The notes beneath the pieces are model-generated. The model was given only the letters and a program-made list of their open reading frames with translations, was not told the DNA's origin and ran no database searches. From a bacterium (GTDB lineage: Bacteria; Patescibacteriota; Minisyncoccia; UBA6257; 2-01-FULL-56-20), in NCBI GenBank assembly GCA_021813155.1, contig JAKALK010000004.1, positions 1 to 27,563 of the forward strand: 27,563 nt of DNA. Direction: 5' to 3'. Below, one piece after another: positions 14,478 through 22,207 of the stretch (positions within the stretch are counted from its first letter, which is position 1; every line of letters begins with the position of its first letter). The position numbers were made by a program, and so were the translations under genes.

Positions 14478-16145
14478 CTACTTGAAAACCCTTACTGTCT
14501 TAATGTGCCAACCGCCCACTTCTTTAAAACGATCCGCTGCTTCGCTTATATTTCCTCCCCTCACTCCTTTTAAATCACTCCTCGAAACATAGAGATAGTC
14601 CGGCGAAAATAAGAAAACCGCCGGATATTCGCCGCTGATTACTCTCTCTAATTCTTCTAAGTCGCCCTTTTTCTCTTCTAAGCTTAGTTTTTGTTGCATT
14701 TCCTGAAGTAGCGCATCGGCCTTCTTATTGGAATAAAGTGACAGGTTAAGTCCCGGGTCAAATCTTTCCGAAGAATGCCAGAAAGAATAGAAATCCATAC
14801 TTGCATCTAGTGTATTGCCATACAAGATCATTTCATAATCTCGGTTTTTGACTGTCTCTTGAATCTCTGAAAGCGGCTTAAGGAGTAAGTTAGTCTTAAT
14901 TCCCGCCGCTTCCCAATTTTTCTTCAGGATCTCGGCTGTTTTAGTCAAAATGGGAACCTCTGGCACAGTTAGATTTACTTCTAGTTCCACCTCATTTTTT
15001 TTGACGGTTTTTCTAAGGAAGGAATCAGTTGCATTACTGTTCGAATCACCGCTTCTATTTTCCCATCCCGCTAATTTGAGAATTTCAGCCGCACCTAAAG
15101 AAGGACTACTTGTATTTTCTTCTTGCTCTTTAATCAAATACGGCAGAATCGGTCCCTCTTGAATTTGTCCGCGCCCTCCAAGCACTTCTTCTATTAGTTG
15201 TTTTCTAGGGGCAAGTAAGCTAAGCGCCTTTCGAACCGGCAACTCTTTCAAAACCACATTTTTACTCTGGTTAATGAAGACTGCATAGTAGCTTGGCAAG
15301 TGAAAGGATATTTTCTCATAAGGCCTTTTTATTGTTTCCCGGTCCTGGGCATCACTTCCCCCCCAGCCGTCGACCTGTCCCCTATTAAAAGCCTCAACTA
15401 AACCATCGTTCTCTTTAAAAAATTTAAAGTTGAATTTTTGGATTAGTGGTTGTTCTAGTGGGTATCGTGGGTTAGCTTCCAGTCGGTAGTAATCAATAAA
15501 ACCATCTCGGCCTTTCTCGAGTTCTAAAAAGCGGTAAGGTCCGCTTCCAACTGGTTGTAAATTGTAATCTGAAATTCTCCAGTTGGGCGCTGGAGTATCT
15601 TTAAAAATGTGCTTTGGTAAGACGTATAGATTTTTTAAACTATACTCGAAAGCCTGGCTAGGCGTACTTGCTAAGTCAAACTGAACTTCTAACTCACTGA
15701 GCCTTTTTACTGCTACTCCTCGCCAGTCTTTTTCGAGTGGCGATCGCGTTTCTTCGTCTTGTATTTTTTGAATTGTAAAAATAACATCGTCGCTCGTCAG
15801 CTTGGAATCGTCTGACCACAACATTCCTTCCTTAAATCTCACCTTCCAAACTCGACCGTTTTCTTGGGGAATAATTTGAGACGCTAAACTTTCCAAAGGA
15901 CTAAAAAGTAATCTAGTAAGCCCTCTATCCACTTCACTATTCGCTAAAACCGGATTAACAAATACCGGTTGCCCAACTGCTCCTTCGATAAATTCGCCTC
16001 CACTCGCCGGCAACGCCATAGTCATATCAAGGCCAACCTTTACGCCCCCGATTAAAAGTACCAAAACCAAGACTATCGCTGCTAAGAAGAAAATTCTCCG
16101 TTCCTTCGCCGAGAAAGCTCGGTAAATTTGTTTTAACTTGTTCAC
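14478..16145 (-). CDS. OppA-like ABC transporter substrate-binding protein (SBP family 5)
   Basis: A 555-aa protein with a GTG start at 16145. Residues 17-38 are an N-terminal membrane anchor without a lipobox cysteine. The rest follows the family 5 substrate-binding fold: GGEFIEGAVGQPVFVNP (49-65) at the start of the lobe, WKVRFKEGMLWSDDSKLTSD, YNLQPVGSGPYRF, VRKALSLLAPRKQLIEEVLGG, and a C-terminal DYEMILYGNTLDASMDFYSFW region. These proteins capture oligopeptides, nickel or other solutes outside the membrane. It lies 6 nt after secG and no permease or ATPase gene of an ABC transporter is nearby. The GTG is needed to include the anchor; no Shine-Dalgarno is visible. The ligand is unknown. 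Confidence 0.92.
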   Translation of the reverse strand: MNKLKQIYRAFSAKERRIFFLAAIVLVLVLLIGGVKVGLDMTMALPASGGEFIEGAVGQPVFVNPVLANSEVDRGLTRLLFSPLESLASQIIPQENGRVWKVRFKEGMLWSDDSKLTSDDVIFTIQKIQDEETRSPLEKDWRGVAVKRLSELEVQFDLASTPSQAFEYSLKNLYVLPKHIFKDTPAPNWRISDYNLQPVGSGPYRFLELEKGRDGFIDYYRLEANPRYPLEQPLIQKFNFKFFKENDGLVEAFNRGQVDGWGGSDAQDRETIKRPYEKISFHLPSYYAVFINQSKNVVLKELPVRKALSLLAPRKQLIEEVLGGRGQIQEGPILPYLIKEQEENTSSPSLGAAEILKLAGWENRSGDSNSNATDSFLRKTVKKNEVELEVNLTVPEVPILTKTAEILKKNWEAAGIKTNLLLKPLSEIQETVKNRDYEMILYGNTLDASMDFYSFWHSSERFDPGLNLSLYSNKKADALLQEMQQKLSLEEKKGDLEELERVISGEYPAVFLFSPDYLYVSRSDLKGVRGGNISEAADRFKEVGGWHIKTVRVFK

Positions 16146-16151
16146 GTAAAT

Positions 16152-16364
16152 TTAGTTTAGAAACCTAAAGATCGCGAGTCCCAAAAATACTACTGCTAGG
16201 ACTATTGTCCCCCTGAAAATAAATTTTTCTAAACCCCTGCGAGTTTGATAAAAACCTCCACTTTCGCCGCCAAAAATCCCAGAAAGTCCAGCCGATCTCT
16301 CTTGAAGTAAGATTAAAATCACTAAAGCTATAGAAACTATGATCTGAATAATAGTTAGTGTCAT
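16152..16364 (-). CDS. secG: Protein translocase subunit SecG
   Basis: A 70-aa SecG, the small accessory subunit of the SecYEG translocon. It has two membrane helices (about 2-20 and 48-68) and the family loop with LLQERSAGLSGIFGG (18-32) followed by a polar segment with GLEKFIFRGT. Its ATG overlaps the TGA of the upstream holin-like gene (ATGA), so the two are translationally coupled. Length is normal for the family. Confidence 0.93.
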   Translation of the reverse strand: MTLTIIQIIVSIALVILILLQERSAGLSGIFGGESGGFYQTRRGLEKFIFRGTIVLAVVFLGLAIFRFLN

Positions 16365-16717
16365 TTCTTTTTAAAAAGTGTGTGTAAAATAAAGTTGGAT
16401 AATCCTGTGATTATTGCTGCGTATAGCAGCGTAAGAACTCCATCTATACTAAGGTTATTCGACAGCTTGTCAAGAATGAAAAGCAAAAGCATATTAACAA
16501 TAATCAAGCCTAATCCAAGAGTGATTATAATCAGTGGCCCTAAAATTAATTTAAGCATCGGTTTCACCACCAAGTTCAAAAGGGTAAAAATAATCGCTAT
16601 CACTGCTATTTGGCCAAAATTGCCCAAAAGGCTGAAGCCCGGCAGCCATCGCGACATTGCCCAGAAAACGAGAGTATTTCCAAAGACGATAGCTAGTGTT
16701 CTAAAAACCCAACCCAT
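16361..16717 (-). CDS. Four-TM phage holin superfamily IV (YvlD-like) membrane protein
   Basis: A 118-aa integral membrane protein with four hydrophobic segments (about 4-24, 34-54, 57-82 and 90-112) and the family-like stretch FTLLNLVVKPMLKLILGPL followed by LGLGLIIVNMLLLFI. This matches PF04020, named for mycobacteriophage holins but common as a chromosomal protein of unclear function (YvlD in Bacillus). It overlaps secG by 4 nt and follows gpmI by 18 nt. A TATAAT 6 nt before the ATG suggests its own start. A cell-lysis role is not supported by the context. Confidence 0.88.
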   Translation of the reverse strand: MGWVFRTLAIVFGNTLVFWAMSRWLPGFSLLGNFGQIAVIAIIFTLLNLVVKPMLKLILGPLIIITLGLGLIIVNMLLLFILDKLSNNLSIDGVLTLLYAAIITGLSNFILHTLFKKK

Positions 16718-16723
16718 ATTTTA

Positions 16724-16729
16724 ATTATA
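16724..16729 (-). promoter_or_regulatory. -10 element (TATAAT) 6 nt before the holin-like gene
   Basis: Perfect TATAAT on the minus strand, then TAAAAT, then the ATG at 16717. TTGGGC lies 18 nt upstream as a weak -35 inside the end of gpmI. The spacing predicts a leaderless transcript for the holin-like/secG/solute-binding protein genes. Confidence 0.5.
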
Positions 16730-16735
16730 CTTTTT

Positions 16736-18274
16736 CTAAATTAAATTGCCCAAAAGGCTCTGTCCCGTCATTTCCGGTGGTTGTTGTATTCTCATAAGCT
16801 CCAAAACTGTCGGCGCCACATCTGAAAGCACTCCTGCCGTCTCCGACTTTAAACTTTGCCAATTTACAAACTTTCTATCCCTAAACTCTGAAGCTACTAA
16901 GTAAAAGGGGACTGGATTCGGGTCATGTTGGGATTCTGCTTCGCCGGTGAGCGGGTTCACCATTTCTTCAATATTGCCGTGATCGGAGGTGATGATCATA
17001 ATCGTATTTGTTGCCAGCACCGTCTTTATTAATCGGCCGATTTCCCGATCGATCGTTTTGACCGCTTCGACGGCTGCTTGGAAATTTCCTGTGTGGGCGA
17101 TTGTGTCGGGATTAGCATAATTAACTAAAATAAAATCAAAGGCCTGATTCTCGAGTGCTTGAATCACTCTATCTGTGATGGCTTGAGCCATCATTTCGGG
17201 ATGCTCGTCGACGTGCGGCACCTTAATCGACGGCACAAAAACCCTATATTCATCTTTGAATGGCTGCTCTATGTAGCCATTAAAGAAATAAGTTACGTGG
17301 GCGTATTTATAGCTCTCTGCCAACCGAAGTTGGTTCTTATTAGCATCACTAATGACTCTCCCAAGAGGGAATTCAATGCTCTCTGGTGGGTAAGCCACCG
17401 GAACTTCAAAGCTATCTTCATAGTGAGTCATTGTTGCTATATAAAAATTCTGGAATTTCTTTGTTGGAAACTCCTTAAAATCAGGCAGAACAAAAGATTC
17501 GCTAATCTGTCTTATGCTATCCTCTCTAAAGTTAAAGAAAATTAATGCCTCTCCGTCTTGAATCCGGCTGTTCTCTTTCAGGATCATTGGAGGAACAAAT
17601 TCCTCGTTGAATCCTTTATTATATGTTTCTTGAATTATTGGCACAGGGTCGGATGTTATTGGGCCCACCTGTTCTGTCATTGTTTCATACGCTCGCTGTG
17701 TTAGCTTCCAGTTTTTTTCGCGGTCCATCCCATAATATCTCCCCATTAGTGTGACCAACTTTTCTTTTGGGACTCTTTCGAGTAGTTTTTCTAATCTATA
17801 AGGCGTGCCGTCTTTGCCGTCTCCAAAAAGATGTAGCTTCACTGGCACTCCTTCTTTTTCTCCCATCTCCACTAAAGCCAAAACATGTTCCAGGGCGGCG
17901 TGGACAGTTCCTTCAGTTAGAAGCCCCACTAAATTAACCGAAGAATTATTCTTCTTGGCATGATCAAAAGCTCCTTTTAAAGCCGGATTTTGAAACAGGC
18001 TCCCATCTCGAATTGAAAGCGTAATTCTTGGAAAATATTGGTAAATTACCTTGCCCGCTCCAATTGTAAGATGGCCTACTTCGCTATTGCCCACCTCTCC
18101 CCAGGGTAACCCCACGCTAATTCCAGAAGCCTGAAGACTGGTAATCGGGAAGTTCTCTTCCAGCCACCTAAAGCTCTCTGGTTGAACAGTGTGAACGGGA
18201 TTTGATTCATTCATTTCTCCTAAGCCCCAGCCGTCCAATATTGTGAGTAGTACTGTCCTCTTCATATTCCCCAT
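16736..18274 (-). CDS. gpmI: 2,3-bisphosphoglycerate-independent phosphoglycerate mutase
   Basis: A 512-aa cofactor-independent phosphoglycerate mutase, interconverting 3- and 2-phosphoglycerate with a Mn-dependent phosphoserine intermediate. It shows TILDGWGLG (11-19), the catalytic serine in EVGNSEVGH (Ser64), GRYYGMDRE (178-186), KYAHVT (323-328), ANPDTIAHTG, TSDHGN (429-434) and SQHDPNPVPF. Some substrate-pocket residues differ from the usual form: TEGTVHAA where SDGGVHSH is typical, DGKD for DGRD, and NFREDS for NFRxDR. The start may be 18274 or the second ATG at 18265, which fits the family N-terminus (MKRTVLL) and has GGGGA close upstream. It heads a run with the holin-like gene, secG and the binding protein. 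Confidence 0.94.
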   Translation of the reverse strand: MGNMKRTVLLTILDGWGLGEMNESNPVHTVQPESFRWLEENFPITSLQASGISVGLPWGEVGNSEVGHLTIGAGKVIYQYFPRITLSIRDGSLFQNPALKGAFDHAKKNNSSVNLVGLLTEGTVHAALEHVLALVEMGEKEGVPVKLHLFGDGKDGTPYRLEKLLERVPKEKLVTLMGRYYGMDREKNWKLTQRAYETMTEQVGPITSDPVPIIQETYNKGFNEEFVPPMILKENSRIQDGEALIFFNFREDSIRQISESFVLPDFKEFPTKKFQNFYIATMTHYEDSFEVPVAYPPESIEFPLGRVISDANKNQLRLAESYKYAHVTYFFNGYIEQPFKDEYRVFVPSIKVPHVDEHPEMMAQAITDRVIQALENQAFDFILVNYANPDTIAHTGNFQAAVEAVKTIDREIGRLIKTVLATNTIMIITSDHGNIEEMVNPLTGEAESQHDPNPVPFYLVASEFRDRKFVNWQSLKSETAGVLSDVAPTVLELMRIQQPPEMTGQSLLGNLI

Positions 18275-18296
18275 ATTTTAAAGGATTTCTCTATCA

Positions 18297-18325
18297 TTGA
18301 CTAATCAGGTGTCCTAAGCTACAAT
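18297..18325 (+). promoter_or_regulatory. Sigma70-type promoter of rny
   Basis: TTGACT (18297-18302) and TACAAT (18320-18325) are separated by exactly 17 nt, each with one mismatch to consensus. Expected +1 is near 18332, about 220 nt before the rny ATG, which implies a long untranslated leader. Confidence 0.65.
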
Positions 18326-18331
18326 TACTAA

Positions 18332-18552
18332 AATCTAATTCCGTCGCTTTTTAAGTCACTAGAATTTAGTTTTCCTTTGTCTTTTTCTTCTAAACAATTT
18401 TCCTTACTAAATTCGTAGGCCTTTTTAGAGAGGTCCAATTTCTAGTTTCTAGACTTAAAAAGTGGCTGACAAAAAAGTCATCTTTTAACTTTATTCCTAA
18501 AAAACTCAGACGCTAATTCAAGCGTTAACGAAGAATTTAGGAATCCAAATTT
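18332..18552 (+). promoter_or_regulatory. Structured 5' leader of rny with the Shine-Dalgarno in a stem
   Basis: The leader has no credible ORF. It holds a long-range stem of 10 + 6 pairs with a 2-nt bulge (18347-18364 with 18447-18462), a 9-pair stem (18493-18501 with 18536-18544) that encloses a 5-pair hairpin (18510-18514 with 18521-18525), and AGGA at 18539-18542, ten bases before the ATG, inside the 9-pair stem. The segment 18407-18414 is complementary to both 18362-18369 and 18533-18540, so alternative folds are possible. It is AT-rich, so some pairing is expected by chance. It resembles no riboswitch class I can name. Confidence 0.45.
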
Positions 18553-20076
18553 ATGGACAGTTCCATATTGACCGTAGTAGGAGTTGCTATTCTCTGCTTG
18601 GGCATTGGTTATTTTATTAGTCGCGCCCAAGTTAATCGCCGGATTACTGATGAAGGCGAGCGAGCGAAAAGTAAACTTGCTGAAGCCGACGAAAAGGCCA
18701 AGAAAATAGTTCTTGAGGCTGAAAATAAAGCCGCCGACCTTTTAGCTGATGTTCGCCGCGAAGGACGAGAGCAGAAAGGAAAAATCGACAGCCTTGAGGA
18801 AAGAATTTTACGGCGAGAAGAGATTCTCGACAAAAAACTTATAGCTCTAAGTACTGATGAGTCTAGTCTCAAAAATCGAGCCGAGGAATTAAAAAAGAAA
18901 GAAGCCGAGATCGATACTATTAAAGACGATCTAAGTAAGCGGCTTGAAAAAATTAGTGGCCTCAGCCGAGAGGAAGCTCTTAAAAAACTTTACGCCGAGC
19001 TTAAAACTAACTACAACCAAGACTTAAGCCTTTTTGTCCAGAAATTAGAAAAAGAAAGAAGAGAAGAAGTAGAAAAAAAAGCCGCCGAGATTATCACTGA
19101 AAGCTTAGAGCGCTACGCGCGCTCTCAGGTTGCTGAATTAACCACCACTACCTTCCCACTCGTCGACGAAGAGCTCAAAGGGAAAATTATTGGCCGCGAA
19201 GGTCGGAACATCAGAGCTCTTGAGCGTGCTACCGGTGTTGAGCTGATTATCGACGAGACTCCCGATAGTATCGTAATCTCTTCATTTGATCCTCTTCGCC
19301 GCGAGGTTGCTAAATTGGCGCTCGATAAACTTATTAAGGATGGTCGGATTCAACCAGCCAAAATCGAAGAGAAAGTTGAAGAGGCTAAGCAAGAAATTAA
19401 TAAACGCATTATGGAAATCGGTGAAGCGGCTGTTATGGAAGTCGGAATTTATGACCTTCCTAAGGAAATTATTCAACTTCTCGGAAGGCTTCACTTTCGA
19501 ACCAGTTACGGCCAAAATGTTCTCCTGCACTCGATTGAGATGGCTCACATTGCTAGTATGATGGCTGCCGAATTAGGTCTAAATGTAGAAGTCGCAAAAA
19601 AAGGAGCTCTTTTGCATGACATCGGTAAGGCTATTGATCACGAAGTCGAAGGAACTCACATTGAAATTGGCCGCAAACTTTTGAAGAAGTATAACATTGC
19701 CGAGCCAGTTATTCAGGCAATGCAGTCTCATCATGAAGACTACCCTTATGCTATCCCCGAAGCCTTTATCGTTACCACTGCTGACGTTCTTTCAGGAGCT
19801 CGCCCCGGTGCCAGGCGAGACAGCCTCGAGAACTATATTAAACGCCTCGGAGACCTTGAGAAGATTGCTGCTGAATTTCCAGGTGTTAAGCAGGCCTACG
19901 CTGTTTCAGCTGGGCGTGAACTAAGGGTTTTTGTTACGCCCGAAAAAATTGATGACTTTCGCGCCCTGGAAATGGCACGGGAAATTGCTAATCGCATTCA
20001 ATCCGAGTTAAAATATCCAGGTGAAATTAAGGTAATGGTTATTCGAGAAATGCGGGCTGTTGAATATGCTAAATAG
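18553..20076 (+). CDS. rny: Ribonuclease Y
   Basis: A 507-aa membrane-anchored endoribonuclease that starts mRNA decay in many bacteria without RNase E. Residues 4-24 are the membrane anchor, 28-190 a long charged coiled coil, about 200-265 the KH RNA-binding domain with IIGREGRNIRALE (212-224), and the catalytic HD domain follows, with LLHSIEMAH (324-332) and LLHDIGKAID (353-362), where His355-Asp356 bind metal. The C-terminal VMVIREMRAVEYAK is typical. Length is normal (about 510-520). The ATG has AGGA ten bases upstream, which falls inside a predicted stem. It is transcribed away from gpmI and leads into the glycan genes 30 nt later. Confidence 0.96.
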   Translation: MDSSILTVVGVAILCLGIGYFISRAQVNRRITDEGERAKSKLAEADEKAKKIVLEAENKAADLLADVRREGREQKGKIDSLEERILRREEILDKKLIALSTDESSLKNRAEELKKKEAEIDTIKDDLSKRLEKISGLSREEALKKLYAELKTNYNQDLSLFVQKLEKERREEVEKKAAEIITESLERYARSQVAELTTTTFPLVDEELKGKIIGREGRNIRALERATGVELIIDETPDSIVISSFDPLRREVAKLALDKLIKDGRIQPAKIEEKVEEAKQEINKRIMEIGEAAVMEVGIYDLPKEIIQLLGRLHFRTSYGQNVLLHSIEMAHIASMMAAELGLNVEVAKKGALLHDIGKAIDHEVEGTHIEIGRKLLKKYNIAEPVIQAMQSHHEDYPYAIPEAFIVTTADVLSGARPGARRDSLENYIKRLGDLEKIAAEFPGVKQAYAVSAGRELRVFVTPEKIDDFRALEMAREIANRIQSELKYPGEIKVMVIREMRAVEYAK

Positions 20077-20106
20077 ACTAATCCCAAATAATCCACTCGC
20101 TAATTT

Positions 20107-21525
20107 ATGCTCCTAAAAATCTCTAAATTCTTTCTTTATCTCTCCGTTTTTAGCGTTGTCATCGTAATGACCTCTACTTTCTTCCCTTTTATTGGTGGGA
20201 AGTATTATTTCTTCAGAGTTAGCGTTGAACTTGCTCTTATATTTTTTATCCTCTGGTGGGCTATTGAGGCAAAGGAAAACGAAGTCGAAAATCGAATTAA
20301 GTCTATTGCGCATCATCCCCTTGTTTTAGGTGTCTCGGCCTTTGTTTTAGCCTTTCTTCTTGCCTCTATTTTTGCCTACAATACTGATGCCGCTTTTTGG
20401 TCTAACTTTGAGAGAGGGGAGGGTGGTTTCCAGATGCTCCACTACTTCTTATTCTTTATTCTTCTTATCCTTACTTTCGAGAATCAACTTGAATGGAAAA
20501 GAATCTTCAAGCTCTCTCTTGGCGCCGCTGTTTTGATGATTCTCTATGGTGTTTTCGCTCAACTTGGGTGGTCTGACCGTTTTATCACTCCCTATGTAAG
20601 TGGGCCGCTCCCGACTACTTTCTGGTCGAAACTTGTATCCGCTCGATTTCAGGGTTCCTTGGGCAACCCAGCTTACGTTGCTCCCTATCTAATATTTTCT
20701 ATTTTCTACGCTTTTTATCTTTGGTTTAGTCACCCTTCTAAAAAACCTATCCTTCGGGGCACGCTCTACGGCCTTCTAATTTTCTTCTTCTTATTCTTCT
20801 TTGTGCTTAGTGAAACCAAAGGGGCTTTCATTGGACTCCTTCTCGCTGTTTTTGGTTTCTTTGTCTACCTATCTATAACTTCTCCTCGCTTCAGAAAGTT
20901 GGCCTTAGGAACAATCTTGGGGTTGGCTGTTTTAGTCGGAATGCTTATTAGTTTTCGCCACTCTAATTTCGTCCAGAAAATTCCTGGGGGGCGATTCTTT
21001 CAAATTTTCGATGTTGCTCTTTCTCCGGGCGACAAAGAAAGCGAGAGTAATCGTTCTCTTGAAACCAGGTTTTGGACTTGGGGTTCAGCCTGGCAGGGCT
21101 TTAAAGAAAGACCTATTTTAGGCTGGGGTCCTGAAAATTTCAGCGTTGTCTTTGATGCCCATTTCGACTCAAGGCACTTCATCCCCGATAAACAATCGGA
21201 AACTTGGTTTGATCGGGCCCACAGTATTATCTTTGACTATTTAGCTACTACTGGTATCTTAGGTCTCTTAAGCTACCTTTCTATATTCGTTATTTTCTTA
21301 TTTCTTATCTTTAGGCGCGAGCAGAGAGAGGCCAACGTTGATGCGCCCGCCCCTGAAAACGATTTTATCGATCGCCCCCACCTACTAAAAGGACTTCTCT
21401 TGGCCGTTTTTATTGGCTATTTCATTCAAGGACTTATTCTTTTCGATGTTCTCCCAATTTACTTAAATCTATTTATTGTTCTGGCTTTCGGCGTTTATAG
21501 TTTCCAAACCAAAAAAGCCGTCTAA
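20107..21525 (+). CDS. O-antigen ligase-like (WaaL/Wzy) polytopic membrane protein
   Basis: A 472-aa membrane protein with about ten to twelve hydrophobic helices. The middle carries the family-type motif RFQGSLGNPAYVAPYL, followed by helices and SETKGAFIGLL. A long external loop holds RFWTWGSAWQGFKERPILG and GPENFS, then DRAHSIIFDYLATTGILGL, all typical of the O-antigen ligase/polymerase family (PF04932). Such enzymes transfer or polymerise lipid-linked glycans at the outer face of the membrane. In Patescibacteria, which usually lack LPS, the acceptor is unknown and may be a protein or another lipid. There is no Shine-Dalgarno. It is the first of the glycan genes and is followed after 4 nt by a TPR-like protein. 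Confidence 0.87.
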   Translation: MLLKISKFFLYLSVFSVVIVMTSTFFPFIGGKYYFFRVSVELALIFFILWWAIEAKENEVENRIKSIAHHPLVLGVSAFVLAFLLASIFAYNTDAAFWSNFERGEGGFQMLHYFLFFILLILTFENQLEWKRIFKLSLGAAVLMILYGVFAQLGWSDRFITPYVSGPLPTTFWSKLVSARFQGSLGNPAYVAPYLIFSIFYAFYLWFSHPSKKPILRGTLYGLLIFFFLFFFVLSETKGAFIGLLLAVFGFFVYLSITSPRFRKLALGTILGLAVLVGMLISFRHSNFVQKIPGGRFFQIFDVALSPGDKESESNRSLETRFWTWGSAWQGFKERPILGWGPENFSVVFDAHFDSRHFIPDKQSETWFDRAHSIIFDYLATTGILGLLSYLSIFVIFLFLIFRREQREANVDAPAPENDFIDRPHLLKGLLLAVFIGYFIQGLILFDVLPIYLNLFIVLAFGVYSFQTKKAV

Positions 21526-21529
21526 TTTT

Positions 21530-22165
21530 ATGCATCCCACGCTTAAAAAAATTATTGCCGCTGCCCTCTCGCTCTTCGTCCTTTTCGTAGGTTTCTATGG
21601 GTCTTATTTACCTCTTCGAAAATCACGTCTTTTCATTGGGACCATGCGCGGAATGGGCAACACAGCCTCCCTCGCCGAGCTTAAGCGTCAATTCTCTATT
21701 CCTCTTGATGCCACCTCTCCTGTCGGCCAAGAAGAATTAGTGCGAAACACCGCCAACTTTCTAGTTTCTGCTTTTCAGCAACCCAATATTAAACCCGAAG
21801 TCGCTCTAGATATCTTGAAGTTTATAGAAAACTATTACGATCCTATCATCTCAAGCGATCGCGGGATGAGTTTTACTCAAGATCTTTACGTCTCGGGCAT
21901 CCTAAACGAGTTGGCCTTCACTAAAACTAAAAATCCTGAGTATCTCGAGAAAGCTCAAGTCTACTTCGAGCGCGGCCTAGAAAAAAGCCCCCATCGCCCC
22001 CAGTTTCTCTTTGGGATGTTTGACATTTTCCACATTAAGGGCGACGTCGAAGGAATGAAAAAAATCGCTAACCAAATTTTTAGCCTTTGGCCAGAAGAGA
22101 CTAGAACCAGCGAGGCGATCAAAGAAATCATCGCCAGTTTTGGGGCGCCAGCCAAAAAACATTAA
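21530..22165 (+). CDS. Membrane-anchored TPR-like protein
   Basis: A 211-aa protein from the ATG at 21530; the frame is open to 21476, but that would overlap the ligase. Residues 5-27 are a membrane anchor (KIIAAALSLFVLFVGFYGSYL). Residues 130-200 contain two helix pairs resembling tetratricopeptide repeats: YLEKAQVYFERGLEKSPHRP, then GDVEGMKKIANQIFSLWPE. It starts 4 nt after the O-antigen ligase-like gene. In many bacteria a TPR domain is fused to the C-terminus of such ligases, so this looks like the detached equivalent, perhaps helping recognise the acceptor. That role is inferred. Confidence 0.75.
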   Translation: MHPTLKKIIAAALSLFVLFVGFYGSYLPLRKSRLFIGTMRGMGNTASLAELKRQFSIPLDATSPVGQEELVRNTANFLVSAFQQPNIKPEVALDILKFIENYYDPIISSDRGMSFTQDLYVSGILNELAFTKTKNPEYLEKAQVYFERGLEKSPHRPQFLFGMFDIFHIKGDVEGMKKIANQIFSLWPEETRTSEAIKEIIASFGAPAKKH

Positions 22166-22207
22166 AACTTTTGGAACCCTGGCAGGCCGAATACTTATCA
22201 CTTAACT

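Noticed and set aside
16361..16717. Prophage lysis gene (holin)
   Set aside because: The family name is historical. The gene overlaps secG and follows gpmI, with no phage genes nearby.
16380..16724. 114-aa plus-strand open frame opposite the holin-like gene
   Set aside because: It is antisense to a well-supported four-TM protein, with no domain or ribosome binding site.
18467..18480. TGAC-A6-GTCA hairpin followed by a T-rich stretch as an intrinsic terminator in the rny leader
   Set aside because: A four-pair AT-rich-context stem is too weak and the T-run is short and interrupted.
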